Shown: positions 8,974 through 18,782, numbered from the stretch's first letter. The stretch is DNA of 54,632 nt from Oceanobacillus caeni (GCF_019037185.1 NZ_JAHHXM010000021.1:1-54632), one strand, 5' to 3'. Numbers and translations are program-made. The notes: a model not told the origin generated them from the letters alone.

Positions 8974-10413
8974 TTAGTCCTTTATCACACATAAAGGGGA
9001 TTTTTTTCCTTCCTTAATATCAATGGGATATCGACCGGACATACATGCGATACATAATCCTTGGTTAAGAGATTTATCTTTAACGATTGCTTTTTCTAAT
9101 CCCGCTTCTGATAAAAATGCTAAACTATCCGCTCCGATCATTTCTGCAATTTCACAGGTGGAATGGCTCGTCGCTATTAATTCTTCATAGGTTGACATAT
9201 CTATCCCGTAGTAACACGGATGCTCAATGGGAGGGGAAGCAATGCGAACATGTACTTCTTTTGCTCCGGCATCTTTTAGCATGTGAACAATCCGTTTACT
9301 CGTTGTTCCTCTTACAATGGAATCATCAATCATCATAACGCTTTTTCCTTCAATAATTCCCCGAACTGGAGAAAGCTTCATTTTAACACCCTGTTCACGT
9401 AAATCCTGAGAAGGCTTAATAAAGGTTCTACCAATATAACGATTCTTAATAATACCCATCTCGTAAGGTAAACCACTTTCTTCCGCAAAACCAATGGCAG
9501 CTGAGATGCTGGAATCCGGAACCCCCACTACAATATCTGCATTAGTTGGAGCGGGTGCCTCTTTCGCTAACTCTTTCCCCATTTGTTTACGTGAAGCATG
9601 AACATTTACATCATTCTCATTACTATCTGGTCTAGATAGATAAACATATTCCATCGCACACAAAGCACGCTTTTCTTGTTTGGCAAAACGAGATGATTTT
9701 AATGCCCTTTCCTCGATTGTAATTAATTCTCCCGGTAATATATCTCGCACAAATGTCGCACCAATTTGGTCAAACGCACATGTTTCCGATGCAATCACAT
9801 AGGCATCCCCTAATAATCCAATAGATAGGGTGAAAATACCGTGCGGATCAAGTGCTGCATACATTTTATCTTTCGTCAAAATCATATAAGCATAGGCACC
9901 ATGTAATTCATTTAACGCGTTACTAATGGATTTTTCATTAATTTCTTGACCGTCACGCTTGATTAAATGAGCTAAAATTTCGGTATCTGATGATGTTTGT
10001 AAGATACTGCCTTGCTTCTCTAATTGGCCACGGAGTTCATACGCATTGATGATTTTCCCACTGTGTGCTAAAGCCATACTTTCTGTTTGAGAGTGGAATA
10101 ATAACGGTTGAACATTTTCAATTCCGGTTTGACCTTGAGTAGCGTATCTTACATGACCAATTGCATGATGTCCTTGCAATTGGTCAAATTCTACATCTTT
10201 AAACACATCATTGACTAAGTCTAATCCTTTATGCGCCTTTAATTCTCCTTCTACGTTTACAACGATTCCGGCTCCTTCTTGGCCACGATGTTGCAAAGCA
10301 TGTAGACCATAGTATGTTAATTCCGTTGCTTTTTCATGACCCCAAATTCCGAACACTGGACATTCCCCACTTATTCTTTGGATTTCAGCAAGCTTGGGAT
10401 TGCACCTCTCCAA
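8974..10413 (-). CDS. purF: Amidophosphoribosyltransferase (start codon unusual)
   Basis: Glutamine PRPP amidotransferase, the committed first step. The Ntn glutaminase domain begins at the catalytic Cys in 'CPVFGIWGH', and the PRTase domain contains '[14 protein letters not shown]'; the C-terminal cysteines '[10 protein letters not shown]' are typical of the Bacillus Fe-S form. Two oddities: the residue after the nucleophile is Pro where relatives have Gly, and the codon where relatives start (before LAEI) is AAG, not ATG. The nearest in-frame start is TTG at 10413, inside purL, giving a propeptide of about 17 residues instead of about 11. Function is otherwise secure. Confidence 0.93.
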   Translation of the reverse strand: MERCNPKLAEIQRISGECPVFGIWGHEKATELTYYGLHALQHRGQEGAGIVVNVEGELKAHKGLDLVNDVFKDVEFDQLQGHHAIGHVRYATQGQTGIENVQPLLFHSQTESMALAHSGKIINAYELRGQLEKQGSILQTSSDTEILAHLIKRDGQEINEKSISNALNELHGAYAYMILTKDKMYAALDPHGIFTLSIGLLGDAYVIASETCAFDQIGATFVRDILPGELITIEERALKSSRFAKQEKRALCAMEYVYLSRPDSNENDVNVHASRKQMGKELAKEAPAPTNADIVVGVPDSSISAAIGFAEESGLPYEMGIIKNRYIGRTFIKPSQDLREQGVKMKLSPVRGIIEGKSVMMIDDSIVRGTTSKRIVHMLKDAGAKEVHVRIASPPIEHPCYYGIDMSTYEELIATSHSTCEIAEMIGADSLAFLSEAGLEKAIVKDKSLNQGLCIACMSGRYPIDIKEGKKSPLCVIKD

Positions 10414-12599
10414 AGTTCTTCAAGTTCCTTTACATCTTGCTTGATAACCATGTCATTGTTAATGGAAACTTGAATGGTGCCATCTGTAGTAACCTTGCCA
10501 ATTTGTTTTGCATCGTCCACAAGACTTTCGAACTTTTCTTGATTTTCTGCTTTTACTGTTACGATAAATCGGGATTGTGTTTCACTAAATAATTCTACAG
10601 TCACATCTCCAGTTAGTTCTACCGTTGCTCCTAATCCCTTACGACCGAACACACTTTCCGCAAGAGCAACACCTAGACCACCTTCTGCTAAGTCATGTGC
10701 CGAAACAACTACTCCAGATTGGATAGCTTCTAGTAATTGCTTTTGTCTTTTTGCTTCTACATTTAAATCAATTTCGGGAGCTCGACCTTCGTATTTACCT
10801 TGAAGGATGTTTTGTAATTCGCTACCACCAAATTCCTTTTTAGCGTCTCCAATGACATACACAATATCATCTTCATGTTGGAAAAAGCTTGGAGTAATAT
10901 GGTCTAAAGATTTGTGTAAACCAACCATCCCTACAACAGGTGTTGGGAAAATAGATTTACCTTTCGATTGGTTATATAACGATACGTTCCCACTAATGAC
11001 AGGGGTTGAAAGTGCCGTACAAGCAGCACTCATTCCATCTGTAGCTTTTTCCATTTGCCAGTAAATTTCTGGATTAGAGGGATTACCAAAGTTAAGTCCG
11101 TCTGTAAGCCCCAATGGTTTTGCCCCAGAACAAATAATGTTACGTGCAGCCTCAGCTACAGCAATTTTCCCACCGGTTTCAGGGTCTAAATAAATATAAC
11201 GAGAGTTACAATCCGTTGTTATTGCTATTGCTTTGTCATGACCTTTAATACGAATCACAGCCGCATCTGAACCAGGTGCTACTGCTGTATTGGTCTGTAC
11301 CATGGAATCGTATTGATCATAAACCCACTCTTTACTTGCAATCGTTGGTTGTTGCAATAGTTTTTTAAGCATTTCTTGGTGATTTTCAACGCCCGGAACG
11401 GTATTCTCCATCTGTTGAAACTCCCTAAAATACTTCGCCTCTTCTGATGGCATTTCATACACAGGCGCATCTTCCGCTAAAGGATCCACCGGAATATCTG
11501 CAACCACTTCCCCATGATGTTTAATCCGGAAAACTCTCTCTTCAATGACCTTCCCAACAGGTACTGCCTTCAAGCCGTATTTTTCAAAGATGTCGATAAT
11601 TTCTTGTTCACGACCTTGTTCCACACATAAAAGCATACGTTCTTGTGATTCAGAAAGCATCATTTCATATGCGGACATATTCGGTTCCCGTTGTGGTACT
11701 AGGTCTAAGTTCATTTCTAATCCGGTACCAGCTTTACTTGCCATTTCTGATGCAGATGACGTAAGGCCTGCTGCACCCATGTCTTGCATTCCTACTAAAG
11801 CATCGTTGTGAATAACTTCTAAACATGCTTCAATAAGTAATTTTTCCATAAACGGATCTCCAACTTGAACAGATGGCCGGTCTTTGTCCGCATCTTCTGC
11901 TAAATCATCAGATGCAAATGTTGCACCATGAATTCCGTCACGTCCTGTTGGTGGTCCAGCATAAAGAATCGTATTTCCAATACCTGCAGCAATCCCTTTT
12001 TGAATGTCATCATGATTGATTAGTCCAATAGCCATTGCGTTAACTAGTGGATTTTCTTCATAACTATCATCAAATTGAACTTCTCCACCAACCGTTGGAA
12101 CTCCAACACAGTTACCATATCCAGCAATCCCGTTCACTACTTCTGTGAATAAATATTTCGTACGTTCATTAGTTAAATTACCGAAACGCAATGAGTTCAT
12201 GGATGCGATTGGACGTGCACCCATGGAGAAGATGTCACGAATAATTCCACCAACACCAGTTGCTGCTCCTTGATATGGTTCCACAGCGGAAGGATGGTTG
12301 TGACTCTCTACTTTAAACACAACTGCTTGATGATCACCGATATCGATAATCCCAGCACCTTCACCCGGTCCTTGTAGTACGTTAGGTGCTTTGGTTGGGA
12401 ACTTTTTCAATAATGGCTTAGACGTTTTATAACTACAGTGTTCAGACCACATAACAGAAAAGATTCCCGTTTCCGTGAAATTCGGTTGACGTTTTAAAAT
12501 ATCTTTAATCATTTGATATTCTTCGTCACTTAAACCCATTTCACGGTAAATCTTGTTTTCTTCAATTTGCCCAGGGCTCCACTCACGCGTTTGTAACAT
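10371..12599 (-). CDS. purL: FGAM synthase, large (synthetase) subunit
   Basis: The ATP-dependent synthetase subunit of the three-part FGAM synthase (PurS-PurQ-PurL), which takes ammonia from PurQ. 742 residues is the small-PurL size of Bacillus. Conserved segments include '[11 protein letters not shown]', '[16 protein letters not shown]' and '[10 protein letters not shown]'. Start 12599 (MLQTREW) has GGAGG 8 bp upstream; the longer in-frame start lacks one. The start lies inside purQ and the end inside the purF reading frame. Confidence 0.97.
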   Translation of the reverse strand: MLQTREWSPGQIEENKIYREMGLSDEEYQMIKDILKRQPNFTETGIFSVMWSEHCSYKTSKPLLKKFPTKAPNVLQGPGEGAGIIDIGDHQAVVFKVESHNHPSAVEPYQGAATGVGGIIRDIFSMGARPIASMNSLRFGNLTNERTKYLFTEVVNGIAGYGNCVGVPTVGGEVQFDDSYEENPLVNAMAIGLINHDDIQKGIAAGIGNTILYAGPPTGRDGIHGATFASDDLAEDADKDRPSVQVGDPFMEKLLIEACLEVIHNDALVGMQDMGAAGLTSSASEMASKAGTGLEMNLDLVPQREPNMSAYEMMLSESQERMLLCVEQGREQEIIDIFEKYGLKAVPVGKVIEERVFRIKHHGEVVADIPVDPLAEDAPVYEMPSEEAKYFREFQQMENTVPGVENHQEMLKKLLQQPTIASKEWVYDQYDSMVQTNTAVAPGSDAAVIRIKGHDKAIAITTDCNSRYIYLDPETGGKIAVAEAARNIICSGAKPLGLTDGLNFGNPSNPEIYWQMEKATDGMSAACTALSTPVISGNVSLYNQSKGKSIFPTPVVGMVGLHKSLDHITPSFFQHEDDIVYVIGDAKKEFGGSELQNILQGKYEGRAPEIDLNVEAKRQKQLLEAIQSGVVVSAHDLAEGGLGVALAESVFGRKGLGATVELTGDVTVELFSETQSRFIVTVKAENQEKFESLVDDAKQIGKVTTDGTIQVSINNDMVIKQDVKELEELWRGAIPSLLKSKE

Positions 12600-13266
12600 A
12601 AGTCTTCCTCCAATTCTCAACCAATGACTTGAATAATTTCATACCATCATCACTACCTAGAATGGCTTCCATCGCACGTTCCGGGTGAGGCATCAATCCA
12701 AGTACATTCCCCTCTTTATTCATAATTCCAGCAATATCCGATACGGAACCATTTGGGTTATTTTTATATGTGAAAACAATTTGGTTATTTGCTTTTAATT
12801 GTTGAAGTGCTTCTTCATCGCAAAAATAATTACCTTCCCCATGCGCAATTGGAAAGCGAACGATTTCGCCTTTTTCATAGCCCGAAGTAAAGACCGTTTC
12901 ATTATTTTCTACAACTAGCTCTTCTTGATGGCACATAAAAGATACATTCTGATTTCGCATGAAAGCACCTGGAAGCAATCCAGATTCAGTAAGGATTTGA
13001 AATCCATTACATACGCCTAAGACAGGTTTTCCACGTTCCGCATGTTCACGAACTTGTTTCATAACGTCTGAGGTAGCTGCAACAGCACCACAGCGTAGGT
13101 AATCCCCATAAGAAAATCCACCTGGAATTAAAATGGCATCATAGTTTTCTAGGTTACTATTTTCATACCATAGCAAATCTGCTTCTTCACCTAATACTTC
13201 TTTCACGGCATGATACATATCTCTATCACAGTTTGACCCCGGAAAAACAATTACTGCAAACTTCAC
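12583..13266 (-). CDS. purQ: FGAM synthase, glutaminase subunit
   Basis: Class I glutamine amidotransferase subunit that feeds ammonia to PurL. 'GVCNGFQIL' holds the nucleophilic Cys (about residue 86) and '[11 protein letters not shown]' the His/Glu pair. At 227 residues it is full length. It overlaps purS by 4 bp and purL by 17 bp. Confidence 0.97.
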   Translation of the reverse strand: MKFAVIVFPGSNCDRDMYHAVKEVLGEEADLLWYENSNLENYDAILIPGGFSYGDYLRCGAVAATSDVMKQVREHAERGKPVLGVCNGFQILTESGLLPGAFMRNQNVSFMCHQEELVVENNETVFTSGYEKGEIVRFPIAHGEGNYFCDEEALQQLKANNQIVFTYKNNPNGSVSDIAGIMNKEGNVLGLMPHPERAMEAILGSDDGMKLFKSLVENWRKTYVTNA

Positions 13267-13514
13267 GCTTGAACAGCCTCCTCCACTTCAAATCGGTAAT
13301 CTTCCATTACAGGATTAGCAAGAAGTTTATTACACATGTCTTTGATACGTACCTCTAAATCAGGACCATCTTCCATATTTAATTCAATTACTTTACCAAC
13401 CCTTGTATCTGTTACCCCTTCATATCCAAGTGCAGTTAATGATTCTTGGATTGCCTTTCCTTGCGGGTCAAGAACACCGGCCTTTAATGTGATGTATACC
13501 GTTACTTTCTTCAT
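13263..13514 (-). CDS. purS: FGAM synthase, PurS subunit
   Basis: The 83-residue structural subunit that links PurL and PurQ in Gram-positive FGAM synthase. '[16 protein letters not shown]' and 'VGKVIELNM' are family hallmarks. It overlaps both neighbours by 4 bp. Confidence 0.95.
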   Translation of the reverse strand: MKKVTVYITLKAGVLDPQGKAIQESLTALGYEGVTDTRVGKVIELNMEDGPDLEVRIKDMCNKLLANPVMEDYRFEVEEAVQA

Positions 13515-14230
13515 TTTAATTCCTCCAGTCGATTTACTAACTTTTCGTAAAACTCTAATTGATTTCCTGAATATACCTTTTCATTTGCCTTTTGAAGAAT
13601 TTCACCTGTTGATTTATCTAAGAGTTTCCAAGTATCTGGGGAAATCTCATCAGAAAGAATAATATGACCATTCATCCTTCCAAATTCTAATTTCAATACC
13701 GCTAAAGATATAGTTAGACTTGAAAATAATTGATTCAAATGTTTATTGACACGTAATGCTTTTTCTTTCACTTCTTGTAATTCAATTGGTGTAATATTTG
13801 TAAGAAATAACGCGTGCTCATCATTAATTAACGGATTCTTAAGTAATTCATTTTTATAATATAATTCAATAATTGGTGGATAAAGAATCGTATTCTCTTC
13901 AATTCCTAATCTTTTAGACATGGCAGGGGTCACACTGTTACAAATCACCACTTTTAATGGGATCATTTCTGTTTTGTTCACGAGTTGTTCCGTATCACTT
14001 AGCTTCTTTATATAATGGGTATCCATTCCCCTGTCACGTAGGTATTCAAAGATGCGTGACGATATATCATTATTTAACCGGGCCTTTTCAACGAAACTCT
14101 CTTTTCCTTCCTCCGTAAATGCAGTTCTTTCACTTTTATAAGAAAAAATCAATTTTCCGGGTTGTTCAGACACTTGATAAACTTTCTTTTCTTTGCCTTC
14201 ATAAAGGAGCTCAGCTTTCAACGCATTCAC
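13511..14230 (-). CDS. purC: PurC-family SAICAR synthetase, strongly divergent
   Basis: It aligns end to end with Bacillus PurC (239 residues; 'LLYEGKEKKVY', 'SKRLGI', 'SDEISPDT') and occupies the purC position, so family membership is clear. However, residues I recall as near-invariant are changed: GKG is EKA at 48-50, the RN-x-x-AGS stretch reads CNSVTPA at 97-103, KDD is KNE at 126-128, and the Asp of 'DFKLEFG' is Val at 178. In known structures the Arg and Ser of that stretch contact CAIR. The normal activity is ATP-dependent addition of aspartate to CAIR; whether this protein still has it is open. No frameshift is present. The gene follows purK by 20 bp and purB, usually between them, is absent. 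Confidence 0.85.
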   Translation of the reverse strand: MNALKAELLYEGKEKKVYQVSEQPGKLIFSYKSERTAFTEEGKESFVEKARLNNDISSRIFEYLRDRGMDTHYIKKLSDTEQLVNKTEMIPLKVVICNSVTPAMSKRLGIEENTILYPPIIELYYKNELLKNPLINDEHALFLTNITPIELQEVKEKALRVNKHLNQLFSSLTISLAVLKLEFGRMNGHIILSDEISPDTWKLLDKSTGEILQKANEKVYSGNQLEFYEKLVNRLEELK

Positions 14231-14250
14231 CTTCCGTTAGTTTGACGCGG

Positions 14251-15387
14251 TTATGTTATGGTTTTCAAATCCTCGAATTTATGGATTTGTGTCCAGACTT
14301 CTTCAAGCGTATTACCGATAAATGTGATATGTCCCATTTTTCTCTTTTCTTTGGCTTCTTCCTTTCCATACAAATGAATAAATCCTGTATGATGATGTGG
14401 AATAGACTTTAAAACAAATTCCATATCTTCACCTAAGATATTAATCATACATGCTTGCTTCCATTGTTTAATTTCGAAAAGCGGTAATCCACAAATGGCA
14501 CGAATATGTTGACCAAATTGGGAAATATTACACGCCTCAATGGTATAATGCCCTGAATTATGAGGTCTTGGAGCCATCTCGTTTAAATAGATTTCATTCC
14601 CTTTTACAAACATTTCAATGGCAAAAGTACCTACAATATTCATGTCTTCGGCTAGCACACGCGCAGCTTCATTTGCTTTTATTTGAAGTTCAACCTCTAT
14701 ATTTGCTGGGACTGTCGTTTTATAAAGAATATGGTCTCGATGTTCATTTTCGGAAATAGGGAAATACGTCATATCGCCTGATGCGGATCTTGTAAAAATA
14801 ACAGAGATTTCCTTATCAAATGGAATCCATTCTTCTATGATGCAATGTCCATTTTTTTCAGCAAATGCTAAAGCTTCTTGTAAATCTATTTGGGAATTTA
14901 ATTTCAACTGTCCTTTCCCGTCATAACCACCTCGGCATGTTTTAATGACTGCTGGATAGGTAAAATCTTTTAAAGCTTTTTCACAGTCATCAGCATTTGT
15001 CACAATAGCAAATTTTGGAGTAGGCAAGTTCAAGTTTCTCATCAGCATCTTTTCTTTTTCTCGATTTTGCGTCACTTCGAGAGCGTAAGAACCTTGTGGA
15101 AGCTTCCCCTTGCTCTCGATGTAAGTTGCTGCTTCAAGGTCTACATTTTCAAATTCATACGTAATCACATCACTTATATCCGTCAATTGCTTGATCGCAT
15201 CCATATCATCGTAAGGTGCAGTAATTTGAACATCAGCCACTTGAGCAGTAGGGCAATTAGGGGTTGGATCTAGTACAGCAATTTTATATCCCATATAACG
15301 TGCTTCCATCGCCATCATTCTTCCTAATTGGCCGCCACCAATAATACCTATTGTTTGAGCTGGAATGATCGTTTTATCTGTTTGCAA
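14251..15387 (-). CDS. purK: N5-carboxyaminoimidazole ribonucleotide synthase
   Basis: An ATP-grasp enzyme that carboxylates AIR at N5. '[13 protein letters not shown]' is the N-terminal glycine-rich loop, '[12 protein letters not shown]' the ATP-grasp loop, and '[12 protein letters not shown]' the metal-binding end. At 378 residues it is full length. It overlaps purE by 14 bp. Confidence 0.97.
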   Translation of the reverse strand: MQTDKTIIPAQTIGIIGGGQLGRMMAMEARYMGYKIAVLDPTPNCPTAQVADVQITAPYDDMDAIKQLTDISDVITYEFENVDLEAATYIESKGKLPQGSYALEVTQNREKEKMLMRNLNLPTPKFAIVTNADDCEKALKDFTYPAVIKTCRGGYDGKGQLKLNSQIDLQEALAFAEKNGHCIIEEWIPFDKEISVIFTRSASGDMTYFPISENEHRDHILYKTTVPANIEVELQIKANEAARVLAEDMNIVGTFAIEMFVKGNEIYLNEMAPRPHNSGHYTIEACNISQFGQHIRAICGLPLFEIKQWKQACMINILGEDMEFVLKSIPHHHTGFIHLYGKEEAKEKRKMGHITFIGNTLEEVWTQIHKFEDLKTIT

Positions 15388-15865
15388 GTTCTTCCCTCAT
15401 TTCTGCCACTTTATCTTGCATTTCTTCACGGTTCCGTTGAAGATTCGCTGCAATCTCTTCATTAAATGTTCCTAAGATTTGGGCAGCTAGAATTCCCGCA
15501 TTCGTAGCGCCGGCTTTTCCAATTGCAACCGTTGCAGTTGGAACCCCGCCAGGCATTTGAACAATGGATAACAAGGAATCCAGTCCATTCAATGTTTTCG
15601 TCTGAACGGGTACACCAATAACCGGTAAAGTAGTTTGAGAAGCCACCATACCAGGCAAGTGAGCTGCCCCACCAGCACCAGCAATGATTACTTTAAGTCC
15701 ACGGTCCCGTGCTGATTTGGCATAATCAAACATTTTATCTGGAGTACGATGAGCAGATATCACATCTTTTTCGTACGGAATTTCTAACTGCTCGAGTACA
15801 TTACAAGTGTGTTGCATCGTTTCCCAATCTGAAATACTTCCCATTATGATACCAACTTGAGCCAT
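15374..15865 (-). CDS. purE: N5-CAIR mutase
   Basis: Class I PurE, which converts N5-CAIR to CAIR. 'GSISDWETM', 'SAHRTPDKM' and '[12 protein letters not shown]' form the active site; 163 residues. It is the first gene of the operon and is preceded by a leader of about 280 nt holding a riboswitch and attenuator. Confidence 0.97.
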   Translation of the reverse strand: MAQVGIIMGSISDWETMQHTCNVLEQLEIPYEKDVISAHRTPDKMFDYAKSARDRGLKVIIAGAGGAAHLPGMVASQTTLPVIGVPVQTKTLNGLDSLLSIVQMPGGVPTATVAIGKAGATNAGILAAQILGTFNEEIAANLQRNREEMQDKVAEMREELANR

Positions 15866-15966
15866 GAAATCCCTCTCTCTACATTATTTTAAATTTAGGT
15901 TTATATTCGACTTTTTCTTTTAATCAATTATTTAGAAAATTCAATCCACATAATGCTTTACCATAC

Positions 15967-16012
15967 ACAAAAAGTCTATTTATCTCCCATATGAGGAAAG
16001 ATGAATAGACTT
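15967..16012 (-). terminator. Attenuator in the purE leader
   Basis: On the minus strand AAGTCTATTCATCT pairs with AGATAAATAGACTT and is followed by a T run. The 5' arm region CATCTTTCCTCATA can instead pair with TATGAGGGAAGGTG at the 3' side of the aptamer, forming an antiterminator. Guanine binding should therefore favour termination. Confidence 0.85.
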
Positions 16013-16052
16013 GTAGTGTGTAGTAGAAAAGTCCGAGACACATTTTCACCTT

Positions 16053-16119
16053 CCCTCATAGTCCAGCATTCTCGGTGCTGGGTAGAAACTTCCGGCCTTA
16101 TTCCAGAAATATATGAGGT
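16053..16119 (-). promoter_or_regulatory. Guanine-class purine riboswitch upstream of purE
   Basis: On the minus strand the aptamer core GTTTCTACCCAGCACCGAGA is visible with P1 arms ACCTCATAT and CTATGAGG. The specificity position is C in GACTATG, as in guanine/hypoxanthine sensors (U in adenine sensors). Confidence 0.95.
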
Positions 16120-16145
16120 AATATGATCGTATTTTTGATGACTTA

Positions 16146-16174
16146 AGCATACCAATTCATATGGTGAATGTCAA
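16146..16174 (-). promoter_or_regulatory. purE promoter
   Basis: TTGACA (16169-16174) and TATGCT (16146-16151) are separated by 17 bp on the minus strand, 27 bp before the aptamer. Confidence 0.8.
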
Positions 16175-16176
16175 TG

Positions 16177-16221
16177 AAATATCGGACAATTAAGTTATAT
16201 TTTTCCCTAATGTTCGGATTT
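16177..16221 (-). promoter_or_regulatory. PurR operator: two inverted PurBoxes
   Basis: On the minus strand AAATCCGAACATT (16209-16221) fits the PurBox consensus. A weaker inverted partner with GTCCG lies at 16177-16190. The gap between CCGAAC and GTCCG is 24 bp, the spacing of the B. subtilis purE control site. The downstream box lies next to the -35 element. Confidence 0.85.
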
Positions 16222-16303
16222 TAGTGGTTAGTCGCGATTTTTTTGTCTTTTTCTAATATCATTTGGCGGTTTTCATTAAGTTCTTGCTTTGGATGAAAGG
16301 AAC

Positions 16304-16348
16304 TTCATGAACAAAGGAATAGTAGTTTCCTTTTAATTTGTTCATGAA
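16304..16348. repeat. Inverted repeat with 12-bp perfect arms
   Basis: TTCATGAACAAA (16304-16315) and TTTGTTCATGAA (16337-16348) face each other around a 21-bp loop. It sits between the purE control region and the yebE end; no T run marks it as a terminator. Function unknown. Confidence 0.7.
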
Positions 16349-16470
16349 GATGAGTTACCTTTTCGGTTACATTTGGTGGCGATCGGGCTCTCATTACGGC
16401 GATGAGTTATCTTTTGGCTAAATTTGATAGGGAACGGGCACTCATTGCAGGGATAAGTTGCCACTCATGT
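16349..16470. repeat. Degenerate 52-bp tandem repeat
   Basis: GATGAGTTA begins at 16349 and 16401 and a shorter related unit (GATAAGTT) at 16452. Each unit ends in CTCATT, so unit junctions can form CTCAT/ATGAG hairpins. No coding capacity is seen. Confidence 0.6.
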
Positions 16471-16492
16471 TTTTTCCCCATCAAAGATAATA

Positions 16493-16533
16493 AAATAAAC
16501 GCTTGAACAGAAATTAATCTTTCCAAGCGTTTA
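16493..16533 (-). terminator. yebE terminator
   Basis: On the minus strand AAACGCTTGG pairs with CAAGCGTTT and is followed by a T-rich stretch, 18 bp after the yebE stop. Confidence 0.8.
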
Positions 16534-16550
16534 GTGTGTTTCACTTTATT

Positions 16551-17174
16551 CTACTGTTCTTTTTCAGGCTTAACCTGCACATCTGTATTAGTGGTTGTTG
16601 TTTGCTTTTGCTGTGTTGCTTCCTTTTTTTTCGGATTAAATAACCTACCTTTGCGAACTTGCTTCACCCAAAATCCACCATGAATTCGCTTCGGTTCATA
16701 AGATATAATAAAAGCTTTAGGATCAATTTCTTTAATTACTTCATAAAGTCTTAATTCATATTTTCTTGGGGTTAATATTTGCATCGTTAATCTATCTCCA
16801 TCCATTCCGTAAGAAGACCAGCTAGTTACACCAAAGCCTTTGTCACGAATTCGTTTCGTAAACTTTAAGTCCGGATTAGATGAAATTACATTTACTGTAA
16901 TGTAGCCTAATGCCAGTTTTTCCTCTATGATGGATCCAATAATTAAACCAGTACCATATCCAATTGCATAAGCAATGATATTCTGTATTTGATTTAAATT
17001 ATCTAAAACAAGACCTAACCCAACAATGTACATGACCACTTCAAACATACTAACAAAAGCGGCAATGTATGTACGACCTTTGAGTGTTAATATCATACGT
17101 ATCGTCATAAGAGAAACATAAACAACATTAACCGCGAAAATGATTGCCACCATTATCAAAGCATTAGTAAGCAA
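16551..17174 (-). CDS. yebE: DUF2179 membrane protein YebE
   Basis: A 207-residue UPF0316/DUF2179 protein: three hydrophobic segments (about residues 4-26, 34-57 and 64-82) precede a soluble domain with '[15 protein letters not shown]' and '[11 protein letters not shown]', then a Lys/Gln/Thr-rich tail. Function unknown. It occupies the yebE position upstream of purE. Transcription is divergent from the Hsp20 gene. Confidence 0.85.
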   Translation of the reverse strand: MLTNALIMVAIIFAVNVVYVSLMTIRMILTLKGRTYIAAFVSMFEVVMYIVGLGLVLDNLNQIQNIIAYAIGYGTGLIIGSIIEEKLALGYITVNVISSNPDLKFTKRIRDKGFGVTSWSSYGMDGDRLTMQILTPRKYELRLYEVIKEIDPKAFIISYEPKRIHGGFWVKQVRKGRLFNPKKKEATQQKQTTTTNTDVQVKPEKEQ

Positions 17175-17236
17175 TTCACATCCCCCTAACCATTCATTTT
17201 ATATCGTTAATTCTATATTAAGCCTACCTTTCTAGG

Positions 17237-17265
17237 CACCTTACCTATACCGTGTGCATACGTTA
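17237..17265 (+). promoter_or_regulatory. Possible sigma-K promoter of the Hsp20 gene
   Basis: CACC at 17237-17240 and GCATACGTTA at 17256-17265 resemble the sigma-K consensus (mACm and gCATAnnaTA) with a 15-bp rather than 16-bp spacer. The predicted start (about 17272) precedes the AGGTGGTG ribosome binding site. This is inference. Confidence 0.35.
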
Positions 17266-17293
17266 TTAAATATAATATACATTAGGTGGTGTA

Positions 17294-17731
17294 ATGATGG
17301 ATCCGTTTAAACAAATGTCTGACTGGAAAAAGAACATGGATCATTTCTTTGGTGAAAACTTCTGGAAAGATTTTGAAGGAATGATCAAACCTAATATTCC
17401 CCAAATCAATATGTATCAAACGGAAAATGAAATTCTATGCATTGTTAACGTACCTGGATTAAAAGATTTGAACCAAATGGATATCTATGTGAATTATGCT
17501 ACTTTAGAACTCAAAGGCAGCATTGACTTAGAAAATGCACATGGAACAGTTGTAAAGGAAGAAATTTTACAAGGTGTTTTTGATCGTAAAATAACCCTTC
17601 CTTTCCCAGTTCGAGCCGATAAAATTAGTGCAACGTATAAAAATGGTCTTGTCTTTATTCAACTTCATCGTTTTATAGATGAATCGAGCAGACGAAATAA
17701 GGTGGAAATCCAACCATTAGAAGATGCATAA
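17294..17731 (+). CDS. Hsp20/alpha-crystallin family protein
   Basis: A 145-residue small heat-shock protein. The alpha-crystallin domain (about residues 45-135) shows 'CIVNVPGLKDLNQMDIYV', a mid-domain 'EEILQGVFDRKITLPFPV' and the 'YKNGLVFIQL' closing strand (the usual A-x-x-x-G-V-L motif). It resembles the sporulation-associated Hsp20 proteins of Bacillus (CotM/CotP/GerT type) more than the classical stress forms, but which one is not decidable. AGGTGGTG precedes the ATG. It is followed within 20 bp by MITE copy 2. Confidence 0.82.
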   Translation: MMDPFKQMSDWKKNMDHFFGENFWKDFEGMIKPNIPQINMYQTENEILCIVNVPGLKDLNQMDIYVNYATLELKGSIDLENAHGTVVKEEILQGVFDRKITLPFPVRADKISATYKNGLVFIQLHRFIDESSRRNKVEIQPLEDA

Positions 17732-17750
17732 GGTTTTGCACTTCAAATAC

Positions 17751-18047
17751 GTGTTCAAAAAGGAGGATGAAAAGGATCGAGGTCGGCTAAAAGCGCAACG
17801 TCCTGGGACTCCGATTACTCGTCCCACCGTAAAGATTTGTTGCAACGCCGACACTAGCACGTCCTGTGCGTCGCAGTTCGAGGCGGCGTAGTTTTGAGTA
17901 CCGGAACGTATGCAATTAATACGCGAGGAACGGAAAAGCAAGCCAACGCACCTTTTTAAAGGAAGGCCGACTAAAAACGGGCTTTGCGCCCAACGTCGGC
18001 ATACCCCTTTTGCAGGGGCATGTCATTTTCACCGGACTTTTTGAACT
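17751..18047. mobile_element. MITE-like element, copy 2 (inverted)
   Basis: The reverse complement of the element at 706-949, running from GTGTTCAAAAA to TTTTTGAAC. It contains an additional internal stretch with a GCCGAC/GTCGGC hairpin (17966-18000) and a CCCCTTTTGCAGGGG hairpin (18004-18018). Together the two copies form long inverted repeats around the yerB-pur-yebE-hsp20 block. Confidence 0.7.
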
Positions 18048-18056
18048 ACCTTTTAA

Positions 18057-18101
18057 AAAATGCTTAAGAACCGCGGACTATATACTACCACGGTTCTTGC
18101 C
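18057..18101 (-). terminator. Terminator of the MOSC gene
   Basis: AAGAACCG and CGGTTCTT pair across a 20-bp interior; on the minus strand a T run follows a few bases later. It lies 25 bp after the MOSC stop. Confidence 0.6.
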
Positions 18102-18125
18102 ATTTCACACGATATTAATTCAAGT

Positions 18126-18662
18126 TTAAAATCCTCTGACTCTTTTTCGAAGGATACGGCGCCACTGCTCACTTAATAACTCACAGTCACAAAGTTCATC
18201 AGCCATTCGCAAATCATGTTTATTGACGAACATAATTTCATTACAAGCAGCAATTGTCCATTCCGGATACGGCCGGTCCAGCAATTCTAAATCTGTTCGT
18301 GACTTGATTTTACCTTCTTCTAACACACGAAAATACCAGCCCGTTTGAAAATTCTCCTTCTGCTCTGTCTTCCGTATTTTCCCAGGCTTTGATACTTGAA
18401 TGACCGCCTCATCCATTCGATACGTATCCCCAATTGAAACCGTAAATTCATCCATCTCCAGTACCGCGAAGTTCTCATCCATCGAACCAATGCTATCAGA
18501 TCTCTCCTCTTCATCCAATTCCGAATAATACTTAATGGGGTAAGCGAAGATTGCTTCATCTTTTATTTTATTCTTAGAGAAACCCGTTTCTAGTAATCTA
18601 AATCTTTTTCTTTTTTCTTTCCTTTCATTGGAAAAGATTTTATAAACATAAGGTTCTTCCAT
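18126..18662 (-). CDS. Shortened MOSC-domain protein
   Basis: A 178-residue relative of YiiM/YflK-type MOSC proteins, which bind molybdenum cofactor sulfur. 'DEAIFAYPIKYY', 'NFAVLEMDEFTVSIGDTYRM', 'AVIQVSKPGKI' and 'TGWYFRVLEEG' follow the family order. It is shorter than typical members (about 210-220 residues), missing pieces near the N terminus and between 'AYP' and 'GENL'. The Cys that usually follows 'VSxPRxP' is absent, so sulfur-carrier chemistry may be lost. The frame is open and a plausible start is present. Lone gene. Confidence 0.7.
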   Translation of the reverse strand: MEEPYVYKIFSNERKEKRKRFRLLETGFSKNKIKDEAIFAYPIKYYSELDEEERSDSIGSMDENFAVLEMDEFTVSIGDTYRMDEAVIQVSKPGKIRKTEQKENFQTGWYFRVLEEGKIKSRTDLELLDRPYPEWTIAACNEIMFVNKHDLRMADELCDCELLSEQWRRILRKRVRGF

Positions 18663-18782
18663 GATTTCACCTTCTTTTTTAGGTATGATATAGTTATTCT
18701 ATTAGAAAAATCTATCTTAGCCAAGCCTTTGGTATACGAATAGCTACTTAGAAAGCTAGATAGATATGAAGCAGGGGGGAAA

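Noticed and set aside
14231-14250. Remnant of purB between purK and purC
   Set aside because: The gap is only 20 bp and reads as the purC ribosome binding region; nothing of purB is left.
17255-17284. Sigma-G-like TGCATA-N17-TACATTA upstream of the Hsp20 gene
   Set aside because: A start from it would fall after the ribosome binding site.
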